A stretch of 64,000 bases of DNA from Desulfobulbus elongatus DSM 2908 (GCF_000621145.1 NZ_JHZB01000003.1:124001-188000); one strand, 5' to 3'; positions 27,798 to 36,691 are shown, counted from the first letter of the stretch. The notes: generated by a model from the sequence alone, not told the origin. Numbers and translations are program-made.

Positions 27798-28001
27798 TTT
27801 TCGTGAGTCTATCTCGTAATAGAATGATTTTTCTCTATTTTTTCTGAGGCGTTTCGGGCGATGCCGGATGCTGTGGCGAGGGGCGGCAGAACCTGTCCAG
27901 ACGAGCCGCTCCCCTAGGCGCAGGGCCGCCAATGCCGTATCCTTCCCGGAAGATCGACCAGTTATCCTTGTGACGATGCGGCCGGGGAAATCGTGTCGAC
28001 A

Positions 28002-28018
28002 TGGCGCATTTTGCGCCA
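28002..28018. promoter_or_regulatory. Upstream dyad 2: candidate sigma54 enhancer site
   Basis: A perfect inverted repeat TGGCGCA-TTT-TGCGCCA lies about 180 bases upstream of the -24/-12 promoter, the distance usual for enhancer sites of sigma54 activators. The adjacent multi-PAS activator, with its Fis-type HTH, is the obvious candidate to bind it. Confidence 0.5.
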
Positions 28019-28180
28019 TTTGCTGGCGGGTTGTTGGATTGTTTTACGCCATCTGTGGAAATATTCTGCCAAGCCGTATTCCCCGCCAAAGATACACATC
28101 CACTGTTGCATATAATTTTTATTCCATGAGTTCAGATGGTTGACTTCGATGTTCGCCGAGTCTCCCCGTGTTCGGCCGAA

Positions 28181-28196
28181 TGGCACACCCCTTGCC
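28181..28196 (+). promoter_or_regulatory. Consensus sigma54 (-24/-12) promoter of the second NrfD module
   Basis: TGGCACACCCCTTGCC has perfect TGGCAC and TTGC with ten bases between GG (28182-28183) and GC (28194-28195). The start of transcription would be near 28207, about 54 bases before the ATG at 28261. It is the best -24/-12 match seen in the window. Confidence 0.8.
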
Positions 28197-28260
28197 TTGG
28201 TTAGGGCAACAGGCGCGCCAACCAGTGCGCCAACCATTGCCCACGAACAAGAGGCCACCC

Positions 28261-28494
28261 ATGAACATCGCGTTGCAGCGGCACATCACCCCGGACGGAA
28301 ACGATGGCGGTCGTTTCCGTCTCTCCTGGGTCAGGGCGCACCTGTCCCAGATCACCGAATTTTTCTGGTTCTGTCTCAGCTTTATTCTGTTCCTGCTCAT
28401 GGGACCGTTTTCGGCCGTCGTCGTGCTGATCGGTCTGGGGTCCCTGGCCAGCGAGGAGAAGAGGGAGCGGATGAGGGAACCGGCACGGCTATAA
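28261..28494 (+). CDS. Small membrane protein preceding NrfD-2
   Basis: 77 aa from ATG 28261. A charged N-terminus (about 1-30) is followed by one long or hairpin-like hydrophobic segment (about 32-60, FFWFCLSFILFLLMGPFSAVVVLIGLG) and a highly charged tail (EEKRERMREPARL). It is the first gene after the sigma54 promoter and ends 45 bases before nrfD-2. It parallels the smaller membrane protein before nrfD-1, so it may be an accessory subunit. No family recognised. Confidence 0.6.
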   Translation: MNIALQRHITPDGNDGGRFRLSWVRAHLSQITEFFWFCLSFILFLLMGPFSAVVVLIGLGSLASEEKRERMREPARL

Positions 28495-28539
28495 CCATTG
28501 CATTCATTCCATTGAGTAAAGAAAACGAGGAGGTAGAGT

Positions 28540-29724
28540 ATGGCAAACGGATTTTCCCTGGCCACGACGGCGGAACCGGAGGTGGCGAACTCGCTGGTCA
28601 AGGGCATGTCGATAGTCTTCGGCCTGATGCTGGTGATCGGCGTCGGTGTCGGCCTGGCCGGCTTTTTCATCGGTCATGAGCATATCTTCAACAATACCCG
28701 CGAGGTCCCCTGGGGGCTGCTGATCGCGACCTATGCCTTTTTCGCCATCATGTCCACCGGGCTGTGCCTGCTCGCCGCGATCAGCCACGTGTTCGGAGGC
28801 AACAACCTGGCGCCGCTGGCCAACAGGATGGTGTGGATTTCACTGATCACCATTCTCAGCGCCTTCACCGTCATCGGCATGGAAATCGAGAATCCCTGGC
28901 GGATGGCCATCTACAACGTCATCTCCCCGAACATCACCTCCAACATCTGGTGGATGGGAACGCTTTACGGGCTGGCACTCGCCTTTATCCTGCTGGAGTT
29001 CTGGCTGATCCTGACCCGGCACTTCGCCCTGGCCCTGGCGCTCGGCATTCTCGGCGCCCTAGCCGAAGTGGCCGCCAACACCTGTCTGGGCGGCGTCTTT
29101 TCCACCCTGGCTGCACGGCCCTTCTGGTATGGCGCGCAGCTGCCGGTCTATTTTCTTGCCTGTGCCTTTCTCTCCGGAGCGGCGGCCGCCATCCTGTTCA
29201 CGCACTATGCCTATCTTCTCCGCGGCCGGGCGATGGAACCCCATGTCCTTGCCGGCGTTCAGGGTGCGGGCAAGATCCTGCTGCTGATGATTGTCCTGGT
29301 AACGGTCGCCACCTTCTGGCGCATGGCGTCCTTTTACGTGGGCGGCGTGACCGACGGCCGGATCGCGGCCGATGCCCTGTATTCCGGCCCCCTGGCATTC
29401 AACTTCTGGGGCCTCGAGGTGGGTGTCGGTCTGGCCGCTCCCGCTTTTCTTCTGGTGGTGACCCGCATGAAGAGCGTGTGGGCGATGTCGACGGCCGCCC
29501 TGATGAGTCTGGTCGGTATGTTCGTCGCCCGGCTCGACATGGTCGTCGGAGGGCAGATCGTGCCGCAGTACCTGGGCTTCGACGGCCTGCCCGCCTATCT
29601 TGATTACACCCCCTCCGGCTATGAATGGCTGGTGGTCCTTGCCGGAATCGGCTTCTGCGGCCTCGCGTTCCTGCAGGGCGAGCGATTCTTTGGCAAGAGT
29701 TTCACCGAACATGCCGCCCATTGA
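28540..29724 (+). CDS. NrfD/PsrC-family membrane subunit, paralogue 2
   Basis: 394 aa, polytopic, with a GAGGAGG-type Shine-Dalgarno before the ATG at 28540. It shares with NrfD-1 the blocks FIGHEH, TREVPWGL, STGLCLL, EIENPWRMA-YNVISPN and NIWWMGTLYG, so it arose by duplication or shared descent; the C-terminal thirds diverge more. The role is transfer of electrons between menaquinone and a periplasmic partner. Unlike paralogue 1 it is driven by a clear sigma54 promoter, so the two probably serve different conditions. Confidence 0.88.
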   Translation: MANGFSLATTAEPEVANSLVKGMSIVFGLMLVIGVGVGLAGFFIGHEHIFNNTREVPWGLLIATYAFFAIMSTGLCLLAAISHVFGGNNLAPLANRMVWISLITILSAFTVIGMEIENPWRMAIYNVISPNITSNIWWMGTLYGLALAFILLEFWLILTRHFALALALGILGALAEVAANTCLGGVFSTLAARPFWYGAQLPVYFLACAFLSGAAAAILFTHYAYLLRGRAMEPHVLAGVQGAGKILLLMIVLVTVATFWRMASFYVGGVTDGRIAADALYSGPLAFNFWGLEVGVGLAAPAFLLVVTRMKSVWAMSTAALMSLVGMFVARLDMVVGGQIVPQYLGFDGLPAYLDYTPSGYEWLVVLAGIGFCGLAFLQGERFFGKSFTEHAAH

Positions 29725-29739
29725 CAAGAAACAACCGGG

Positions 29740-29780
29740 CACGGACGGCGGCCGGAGCGCACGCGCTCCGGCGTCCCGTC
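29740..29780 (+). other. GC-rich hairpin between nrfD-2 and its merR gene
   Basis: CCGGAGCGC and GCGCTCCGG (29752-29760 and 29763-29771) form a perfect nine-base stem, extended by GGACGG with CGTCC on the flanks. No U-run follows. The position mirrors the hairpin in module 1. Confidence 0.55.
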
Positions 29781-29801
29781 CATGTCGCGTGAGGATTGAC
29801 C

Positions 29802-30170
29802 ATGGTTGATGAACAGAAAGCAATATTCACGATCGGTGTGGCGGCGCAGATGCTCGGCGTGCATCCGCGAACGCTTCGGATCTACGAGGAGGAGGGCCTG
29901 ATTGCCCCTCTGCGCAAAGGCAAATGGCGCTACTTCACCATGAATGACATCAAGTGGATCGAATGCCTGCGGGAAATGATCCACGAACACGGCGTATCCA
30001 TCGCCGCGGTGAAAAAGCTGCTCCAATACACGCCCTGCTGGAACATTACCGATTGCCCCTTTGAGAAGCGCAAGCAATGCACCGCCTTCATGGCCAACGG
30101 CCTGATCCCGCGCAAAATCGACAAACAGCGGGTGCGCAAGGTGCAAAACGTGGAGAGCGAGGCCGCATGA
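29802..30170 (+). CDS. MerR-family regulator with CX5CX7C motif, module 2
   Basis: 122 aa from ATG 29802, behind GTGAGG; a TTG at 29796 is in frame. The MerR HTH (IGVAAQMLGVHPRTLRIYEEEGLIAP) is nearly identical to that of the regulator at 22746. The effector region again has three Cys as CX5CX7C (TPCWNITDCP with a third Cys in RKQC). It ends in a short basic tail. Paired with nrfD-2 as the other is paired with nrfD-1, so each probably regulates its own module or reads the redox state of its product (inference). Confidence 0.86.
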   Translation: MVDEQKAIFTIGVAAQMLGVHPRTLRIYEEEGLIAPLRKGKWRYFTMNDIKWIECLREMIHEHGVSIAAVKKLLQYTPCWNITDCPFEKRKQCTAFMANGLIPRKIDKQRVRKVQNVESEAA

Positions 30171-30644
30171 AGATCGTGAACGGGCGATTTGCCCTGCCCT
30201 GATCCCTCGGCGCTGTCCCAACGAAGGCCCGCGCTCCGCCCGACGGCGGATGTTTTCCAAACCACGCCCCCTCATGAACAGACATGGGCGACCAGGTCCG
30301 GCGCACCCGTGCCTGACGCCGTGCGGCGCGCGGTAAAAAAAAGTCCTGTTGCCGGCTTGCGGCCGCCGGCGACAGCATACCCGCCAGCCATCCGGTCCGA
30401 TCCCGCCTCCTCCCGGTTGGCGCGGGTCGGACCGTCTTTGTTCGCCGCCCAGGCAGACGACGTGTCCGTCCACCTCTTTCCCCCGCACCCTCCCACCCGG
30501 TCAAGCCCGCACGCACGCATGCGCACCATCATCTTCCCAGTTTTCCTGATGGGCGTGTGTAGCATATCCTTCAATCGATATTATCTTTTCGTTTCAACAT
30601 ATTAGCTCCTCATATCCCGTTCTCTCCGCCGCGTGCGCGGCGCA

Positions 30645-30680
30645 TGCTGCACCATTTGCTGCACCGTTTGCCGCCGTTTC
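30645..30680. repeat. Three tandem 12-base repeats
   Basis: TGCTGCACCATT, TGCTGCACCGTT and the diverged TGCCGCCGTTTC lie head to tail. Helical-turn spacing of about 12 bases could seat a multimeric regulator; no binding protein can be named. Confidence 0.5.
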
Positions 30681-30726
30681 CGTTCGGCCTCATATTTTTA
30701 TTCGATATATTAACAAGTTGTTCGTT

Positions 30727-30744
30727 GCGTACCGGTTGGTACGC
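30727..30744. promoter_or_regulatory. Perfect dyad upstream of the acyl-CoA operon
   Basis: GCGTACC-GGTT-GGTACGC is a perfect inverted repeat of TetR/GntR-operator character. The right arm also reads TGGTACG with GC ten bases after GG, resembling a weak -24/-12 element. The dyad is the simpler explanation. Confidence 0.45.
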
Positions 30745-30869
30745 CGCGTGCATTGCCAGGATTCCGGTGGCGTATTCCGCATCGCCCAGCGGTTCGGCAT
30801 TCATCGCCCGCTTCCGGAAACAGCCGGTGCAGGGTGAGGACGCGACCCGTGTGCGCACGGAGTGAGGAC

Positions 30870-31652
30870 ATGAAGTATCAGACGATCAGCCTGCGGAAGG
30901 AAAGCGGTCTGGCCATTTTGACCCTGCATCGGCCCGACGCCCTGCATGCGGTGAACAGCCGGATGCTCATCGAATTGGGCACGGCGCTGACCGACATCGA
31001 ACGGGAAGAGGGAATGGCCGGCGTCATTCTCACCGGCGGGGCCCAGTGTTTTTCCGCCGGCTTCGACATCGGCGAAATCAGCGGATGTGTCACCGTTGCC
31101 GATCTGCGCCGGTTTTTCCGGGAGGCGCATGCCGTTTTCGAGCGTCTGGAAGAGTTGGAAAAACCGGTCATTGCCGCCATCGCCGGCCTCTGTCTCGGCG
31201 GAGGGTGCGAACTGGCGCTGGCCTGCGACCTGAGAATCGCGACTGACAACGCCTCGTTCGGGCAGCCGGAAATCAAGATCGGCATGATTCCCGGTGGCGG
31301 CGCCACCCAGCGGCTGCCCCGGTTGATCGGCATGACCAGGGCCAAGGAATTGCTGCTGACCGGCGACTATGTCGATGCCGCGGAAGCGGAGCGGATCGGC
31401 CTGGTGAACAGGGTCGTTCCCGCTGCGTCGCTGCTCGAGGCGGCAAAGGCCCTGGCCCATAAAATCCTCCAGCATTCGCACGGCGCCGTCAAGGCCGCGA
31501 AACTTGCCGTCAACGGCGGCATCCACATGGATATCAAGGCAGGCATGGCCCACGAGGCCCGTTGTCTGGACGCCCTGTTCCCGACCCAGGAACGAAAGGA
31601 AGGGATATTGGCCTTCATGGAAAAGAGAAAGCCGGTCTTCAACAAACCGTAG
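30870..31652 (+). CDS. Enoyl-CoA hydratase (crotonase family)
   Basis: 260 aa from ATG 30870 behind GTGAGGAC. A crotonase fold: oxyanion-hole residues in CFSAGFDIGE and GLCLGGGCELAL, and the two catalytic acids fall in GGGCELA and QPEIKIGMIPGGGATQRLPR, as in true hydratases. It would hydrate trans-2-enoyl-CoA (for example crotonyl-CoA) in beta-oxidation or its reverse. It is the first gene of a probable acyl-CoA operon, 95 bases before a thiolase. Confidence 0.9.
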   Translation: MKYQTISLRKESGLAILTLHRPDALHAVNSRMLIELGTALTDIEREEGMAGVILTGGAQCFSAGFDIGEISGCVTVADLRRFFREAHAVFERLEELEKPVIAAIAGLCLGGGCELALACDLRIATDNASFGQPEIKIGMIPGGGATQRLPRLIGMTRAKELLLTGDYVDAAEAERIGLVNRVVPAASLLEAAKALAHKILQHSHGAVKAAKLAVNGGIHMDIKAGMAHEARCLDALFPTQERKEGILAFMEKRKPVFNKP

Positions 31653-31747
31653 AACCAGGAACACGAGCGCGGCCGCCCTCTTTGAACGCGACGGCGCCTC
31701 CATTCATGCAATCAGGACGAAATCGTCATCATTTATAAGGAGAACAT

Positions 31748-32923
31748 ATGCGAGAAGCAGTGATTGTCAGTGCGGTCCGGACCCCTTTGGGCAGCTTTAA
31801 CGGCACCCTGGCCACCACGGGCGGGACCAAATTGGGAGCCCTCGTCATTGCGGAGGCGGTTCGCCGCGCCGGTATCGCCAAGGAGGAGGTCAACGAGGCG
31901 ATCATGGGCATGGTGCTGCCCTGCGGCTACGGGCAGAACCCGGCCAAGCAGGCGGCGATTCAGGCCGGTTTGCCCTGGGAGGTCGAGGCGATCACCGTGA
32001 ACAAGGTCTGCGGTTCCGGATTGAAGGCGGTGATGCTGGCGGCCCAGGCGGTGCAGACCGGCGATGCCGACGTGGTGGTCGCCGGGGGCATGGAGAACAT
32101 GAGCATGGCCCCCTATTACCTGAACAAGGCACGTTTCGGGTATCGCATGGGCGATGCCACCATGCACGACCACATGGTGCACGACGGCCTGTGGGACATT
32201 GTCAACGACTTCCACATGGGCATTTCCAACGAACTCTGTTCCGAACGCTACCAGGTGAGCCGCGAGGATCAGGACCGGTACGCCGCCGAATCCTACCGGC
32301 GGGTACTGGCCGCCCAGGCCGCCGGCACCTTCGAGGCCGAGATCGTGGGCGTGGAAATTCCCCAGCGCAAAGGCGAACCCAAGGTGTTCTGGCAGGACGA
32401 GTGTCCTCAGCCGACCAGCTACGAACAGCTGGCCAAGATGAAGCCGGCCTTCAAGCAGGGCGGGGTCACCACCGCCGGCAATGCCTCGATCATCTCCGAC
32501 GGCGCCGCGGCGGTGGTGGTGATGAGCAGGGAGAAGGCCGAGGCGCTGGGATGCACGATCATGGCCACCATCGGCGCCCAGGCGTCCTACGGCATCGACA
32601 TGAAGTACGTGCTGGTGGCCCCCATCTGGGCCGTGCCCAAATGCCTGGACAAGGAGGGCATCGGCAAGGACGACATCGATCTGTACGAAATCAACGAGGC
32701 CTTCAGCGGCTCGACCTTGGCCGCGCTCAAGACGCTCGAACTCGATCCGGCCAAGGTCAACGTCAACGGCGGCAGCGTGGCCCTGGGGCACCCGATCGGC
32801 GCCAGCGGCTGCCGGCTGCTGGTCACCCTGCTGCATGAAATGGTCCGCCGGGACAAGAAGCGCGGCCTGGTTTCGCTGTGCCTCGGCGGCGGAGAGGCCG
32901 TGGCCATGATCGTCAAGCGGTGA
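31748..32923 (+). CDS. Acetyl-CoA C-acetyltransferase (thiolase)
   Basis: 391 aa, the norm for the family, with AAGGAG before the ATG. The nucleophilic Cys lies in NKVCGSGLKAV (about residue 89). The His is in VNGGSVALGHPIGASG, and the second Cys in SLCLGGGEAVAM. Thiolase splits acetoacetyl-CoA or condenses acetyl-CoA. With the crotonase, dehydrogenase and CoA-transferase nearby it fits a short-chain acyl-CoA pathway. Confidence 0.95.
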   Translation: MREAVIVSAVRTPLGSFNGTLATTGGTKLGALVIAEAVRRAGIAKEEVNEAIMGMVLPCGYGQNPAKQAAIQAGLPWEVEAITVNKVCGSGLKAVMLAAQAVQTGDADVVVAGGMENMSMAPYYLNKARFGYRMGDATMHDHMVHDGLWDIVNDFHMGISNELCSERYQVSREDQDRYAAESYRRVLAAQAAGTFEAEIVGVEIPQRKGEPKVFWQDECPQPTSYEQLAKMKPAFKQGGVTTAGNASIISDGAAAVVVMSREKAEALGCTIMATIGAQASYGIDMKYVLVAPIWAVPKCLDKEGIGKDDIDLYEINEAFSGSTLAALKTLELDPAKVNVNGGSVALGHPIGASGCRLLVTLLHEMVRRDKKRGLVSLCLGGGEAVAMIVKR

Positions 32924-33204
32924 TCCCGTCTCTTGTTCGCGTACGCGGGCGGGCAGGAGCCGTCTCCGACCGCACTGGCGGTGGGGAAGACACAAGGCTT
33001 TTTTTTATTCGTTGAGAGACCGTTCCGGCCGTCATTGCGGCCATCGGAGGCGCACACAAAAAAACAGGGCTTCATTGTCCAGCAAAGCCATTGCAGGAGG
33101 ATCGTTTGGTGGTGGCGGGTTCGGGGGGACTGGAAAGCGGGCCCGTCACCATTCTGTCAGGAGAGGAGAAGGGTGTTTGTATCTTAAAGAAAGGAGGAGG
33201 GCGT

Positions 33205-34452
33205 ATGGCAGGAGGAGGATTGCAACCACGTTGGGGACAGCCCCTGACCGGCATTGTCTCGTTGTGCTGTTTTTTCGTCGTGGCGATGGTCACCTGGTTC
33301 GTTTTCAGCGATCCGCGCGGTCCGATCGGGTGGTTTCCCTATCCGTTCGTCATGTATCTCGCCATGATGATTCTGGTCGGGCTCTGGCAGCACATGTTTC
33401 TCGGCGACTGGCCGTTCCAGAACATACGCCAGCCCCTGCGCGGGGTGATCATGACCATCGCCAACCTGGTCATCGTCTGGTTCGTGATCGATGTCCTCTT
33501 CTACCGGGTGCTGGGCACCGGCTTCAATTTCCTCAGCTATTACGGCATGGAGGCCGCCAATGCCGCCGGCAAACTGCCCAAGGTGGCCGCTGCCGGGGCA
33601 TCGGGGCAACTGGCCCGGGTGGCGGTGGTCTGCTTCGTCCTGATCGGCTTCTATTCCTATCCGGTGTTCACCATCTTCTTCGGCAAGTGGCCGGTGATGC
33701 CCTCCGATCTCAAGCAGCCGGCCAAGGGGTTGGCGGAGATCGGCTGGGCCTCGCTGGTCACCCTCTTTTTCTACGCGGTGCTGATCGTGCCCTTTTTCGG
33801 CTCGGTCTATCCGGGCGCGGTGCTGAACCCCTCCTGGTGGGCGGCGCTCGGCGGCACCGGCCATGTCCACTGGGTATTCGGCTGGTGGGAATGGGCGATC
33901 ATCATCCTGTTCATGACCCCCAATGTCTGGCGGATGAAACCGTGGACCCTGATCGACCTGCCGCAACCCTGGAAGGGGCTGGCGTGCATGCTCCTGTCCT
34001 TTGTCGGCGCCTACGCCGTGGCCCTGCTGTGCCGGCAGCTGACCCCGCTGTGGGTTCCGGCCGAGACTTTCCACCATCTCGAGGCCGCCAAGGGCGCCGC
34101 CGAGGTGCAGCGGTTCCTCTGGCTGCACGCCGCCGAGATCGCCGGGTTCACCCTGATCCCGTTTCTGATCTGGCACCATTACTTCGACGACATGGTGCCT
34201 GGCGCCAACCCCGACAACTGGGGCGGCTTTCTCTTCCGCACAATCGGTGTCGGCGTTTTCGCCGCGATCAGCTACGCCATTTTCTACTTCGGCAACTTCG
34301 GTCACTGGGGGCTGGGCAACCACCACATGACCGATCTTGCCGAGCGGTTTATCCACGGCGAGTCGCTGGTCTGGAACTTCTGGTGGATCATTCCTCTGCT
34401 GTGGAACGAATGGTTTTTCCACAAGTGGCCGTTTTACGTGGAGAAGCATTGA
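33205..34452 (+). CDS. Polytopic membrane protein of unknown function in the acyl-CoA operon
   Basis: 415 aa from ATG 33205 behind AAAGGAGGAGGG. About ten hydrophobic TM segments, remarkably rich in Trp, with several membrane-side His (HVHWVFGWWEW, WHHYFDD, GLGNHHMTD). No transporter or oxidase family recognised. Set between the thiolase and acyl-CoA dehydrogenase genes, it may be a membrane partner for electrons from the dehydrogenase or a carrier for the acid substrate (inference). No ETF genes lie nearby, which makes a link to the quinone pool worth testing. Confidence 0.75.
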   Translation: MAGGGLQPRWGQPLTGIVSLCCFFVVAMVTWFVFSDPRGPIGWFPYPFVMYLAMMILVGLWQHMFLGDWPFQNIRQPLRGVIMTIANLVIVWFVIDVLFYRVLGTGFNFLSYYGMEAANAAGKLPKVAAAGASGQLARVAVVCFVLIGFYSYPVFTIFFGKWPVMPSDLKQPAKGLAEIGWASLVTLFFYAVLIVPFFGSVYPGAVLNPSWWAALGGTGHVHWVFGWWEWAIIILFMTPNVWRMKPWTLIDLPQPWKGLACMLLSFVGAYAVALLCRQLTPLWVPAETFHHLEAAKGAAEVQRFLWLHAAEIAGFTLIPFLIWHHYFDDMVPGANPDNWGGFLFRTIGVGVFAAISYAIFYFGNFGHWGLGNHHMTDLAERFIHGESLVWNFWWIIPLLWNEWFFHKWPFYVEKH

Positions 34453-34540
34453 TTTTTCCCGGTGACGGCGCCGGCAAGGGTACGCCGTCATCGGCCGGGC
34501 TGAACCGGAAACACAAACACTACAATCAAGAGGAGTCACA

Positions 34541-35701
34541 ATGAATTTGGATTTAACCGAGGAGCAAAAGCTGATCCAGGAGACGGCCCGCGATTTCGCC
34601 AAGGCCGAACTGGAACCGGTGGCCGCCCGGCTCGATCAGGAGAAGGATCGGGAAACCCTGCTGGCCAACCTGAGGAAGCTGGCGGAGCTGGGATTCATGG
34701 GCCTCAACGTTCGCGAGGAGTACGGCGGTTCCGAGGCGGGCGTGGTCGCCTTCAGCCTGGCCATGACCGAAATCGCCCGGGCCTGCGCCTCCACGGCGGT
34801 GACGGTCTCGGTGAACAACATGGTTTGCGAGGTGATCCAGGCCATCGGCACGGAAGAGCAGAAAAAGGCGTACATCCCCAAAATCTGTTCCGGCGAGTAC
34901 GCCGCCGGCAGCTTCGGCCTCACCGAGAACTGCGCCGGTTCCGATCCCTCGGGCATGGGCACTACCGCGACCAAAGACGGCGATTTTTACGTCCTCAACG
35001 GTTCGAAGATTTTCATCACCAGCGCCCCTTACGCCGGTGTGTTCGTCGTCTGGGCGGTCACCGACAAGGAGGCGCCCAAGGGCAAGGGCATCAGCTGCTT
35101 CCTGGTCGAGGCCGGCACGCCGGGGCTGACCATCGGCAAGGAAGAGCAGAAGATGGGTCAGCACGCCTCGGCCACCAACGAACTGATCTTCGACAACTGC
35201 CGCGTGCCGGCCTCCGCCCTGATGGGCAGGCTCAACGACGGCTTCCGCATCGCCGTGGCCGAACTGGCCGGCGGCCGGATCGGCATCGGTTCGCTCGGCC
35301 TGGGCATCGGCCTGGCCGCCATGGACTACGCCACCCGCTATGCCAACGAACGGGTGCAGTTCAACCAGAAGATAAGCAATTTCCAGGCGATCCAGTGGAT
35401 GATCGCCGATTCCTACACCGAGCTGGAAGCGGCCCGGCTGCTGCTGCTGAGCGCCTCATTCCGCAAGGAGCAGGGCCGCCCCTTTGCCAAGGAAGCCTCC
35501 ATGGCCAAGATGTTCGCCACCGAGAGCGCCAACCGGGCCTGCTACCACGCCCTGCAGATGCTGGGCGGCTACGGCTACACCAAGGACTTCCCGATCGAGC
35601 GTTACACCCGCGACGCCCGCATCACCACCATTTACGAAGGCACCAGCGAAATCCAGCGGCTGATCGTCTCCCGGGAGATTCTCCGGGGGCTTTCCGCCTG
35701 A
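34541..35701 (+). CDS. Acyl-CoA dehydrogenase (short-chain, butyryl-CoA type)
   Basis: 386 aa, the usual length. It has FAD-binding regions (FGLTENCAGSDPSGMGTTA and YVLNGSKIFITSA), the GGYGYTKDFPIERYTRDARI stretch and a C-terminal catalytic Glu in IYEGTSEIQRLIVSREIL, the position in short- and medium-chain enzymes. It oxidises acyl-CoA to trans-2-enoyl-CoA and passes electrons to ETF. No etfAB is visible in the window. Downstream, 21 bases away, lies the CoA-transferase alpha gene. Confidence 0.94.
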   Translation: MNLDLTEEQKLIQETARDFAKAELEPVAARLDQEKDRETLLANLRKLAELGFMGLNVREEYGGSEAGVVAFSLAMTEIARACASTAVTVSVNNMVCEVIQAIGTEEQKKAYIPKICSGEYAAGSFGLTENCAGSDPSGMGTTATKDGDFYVLNGSKIFITSAPYAGVFVVWAVTDKEAPKGKGISCFLVEAGTPGLTIGKEEQKMGQHASATNELIFDNCRVPASALMGRLNDGFRIAVAELAGGRIGIGSLGLGIGLAAMDYATRYANERVQFNQKISNFQAIQWMIADSYTELEAARLLLLSASFRKEQGRPFAKEASMAKMFATESANRACYHALQMLGGYGYTKDFPIERYTRDARITTIYEGTSEIQRLIVSREILRGLSA

Positions 35702-35722
35702 ACAGAAAGGAGAAAGGAGAAT

Positions 35723-36676
35723 ATGAGCACGAACAAACGCATCACCCTGCAACAGGCGGCGGAGATCGTCAAGAACGGTTCCAGCCTGACCTTTTCCGGT
35801 TTCACCATCTGGCGGCGGCCTTTTGCCGTGGTCTACGAGCTGATCCGCCAGAAACGCCGCGGCCTGCACCTGATCGAGGTGAACGGCGGCCCCCAGACCG
35901 AGTTCCTGGTGGGCGCCGGCTGTGTCGACATCTGGGAGTCCTGCTGGGTCGGACACGAACTCTACGGGAAATACGGCGCCAACCTGTCGCGCAAGGTTGG
36001 CAAGAAGGAAATCCTGGTCGAGGACTACAGCCACGCCGAGATGATGTTCCGCTTCGCCGCCGCCGCCCAAGGGGCGCCCTACGCGGTCACCCAGACCTCG
36101 CTGGGCACCGACATCCACAATCCTGAGTACGATGTGCTGGGCCGCGCCGGCAGGCGCGACGGCAAGCGGATCGCCAAGCAGAAGTACATCTTCACCGAGG
36201 ATCCCTTCTTCGGCGCCGGACCCCAGGTGCTGGTGCCGGCCGTGAAGATCGACGTGGCCATCCTCTGCGTCCAGCAGGTGGGCGAGGAGGGCACGGTCCG
36301 GGTGGCCGGCCAGCTCTACTCCGACCCCGAGGCCGCCCGCGCCGCCGACATCACCATCGCCATGGCCGAGGAGATCGTGCCCGAGGAGTATCTCCGCCGC
36401 GATGCCGACCACAACACCATCCCCAGCTTCGAGGTCGACTACATCCTCGAATGTCCCTTCGGCGGGCATCCGACGGGCATGTTCGGCTGCTACGATGTCG
36501 ATGGCGCCTTTCTCAAGGACTTTTACGCCGGTACCCGCACCCAGGAAGGGTTCAACGCCTTTGCCGAGGAGTGGATCTACGGGCTCGATCACATGGGCTA
36601 TCTGGAGAAACTCGGCTGGCCGCGCATGCTGAACCTCCGGGCCAATACCGCCCTCAACTACAGACCCCGCAACTAG
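35723..36676 (+). CDS. CoA-transferase subunit A (glutaconate CoA-transferase/IpdA type)
   Basis: 317 aa, class I CoA-transferase alpha subunit of the GctA branch, with LTFSGFTIWRRPFAVVYELIRQ at the start and FGCYDVDGAFLKDFYAG near the end. Such subunits form an alpha2-beta2 enzyme moving CoA between acids such as glutaconate and acetyl-CoA. The exact acid cannot be read from sequence; some homologues (IpdA) are ring-opening hydrolases. Directly followed by the beta subunit gene after 15 bases. Confidence 0.85.
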   Translation: MSTNKRITLQQAAEIVKNGSSLTFSGFTIWRRPFAVVYELIRQKRRGLHLIEVNGGPQTEFLVGAGCVDIWESCWVGHELYGKYGANLSRKVGKKEILVEDYSHAEMMFRFAAAAQGAPYAVTQTSLGTDIHNPEYDVLGRAGRRDGKRIAKQKYIFTEDPFFGAGPQVLVPAVKIDVAILCVQQVGEEGTVRVAGQLYSDPEAARAADITIAMAEEIVPEEYLRRDADHNTIPSFEVDYILECPFGGHPTGMFGCYDVDGAFLKDFYAGTRTQEGFNAFAEEWIYGLDHMGYLEKLGWPRMLNLRANTALNYRPRN

Positions 36677-36691
36677 AAGGGAGGACATACG

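Larger units (their letters stand above)
30171..30869. other. Long intergenic region with repeats and an operator-like dyad
   Basis: About 700 bases with no convincing gene. The left part is GC-rich; from about 30550 it becomes AT-rich. It contains three tandem 12-mers (30645-30680) and a perfect seven-base dyad (30727-30744) that probably control the acyl-CoA operon downstream. Confidence 0.5.

Noticed and set aside
30189-30605. Plus-strand frame of 138 codons after merR-2
   Set aside because: No ribosome site, Pro/Arg/Ser-rich, no hydrophobic core, and runs through changing base composition; read as intergenic.
33012-34544. Plus-strand frame of about 510 codons overlapping the membrane protein gene
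   Set aside because: Arg-rich shadow frame; the frame from 33205 encodes regular TM segments and has a strong Shine-Dalgarno.
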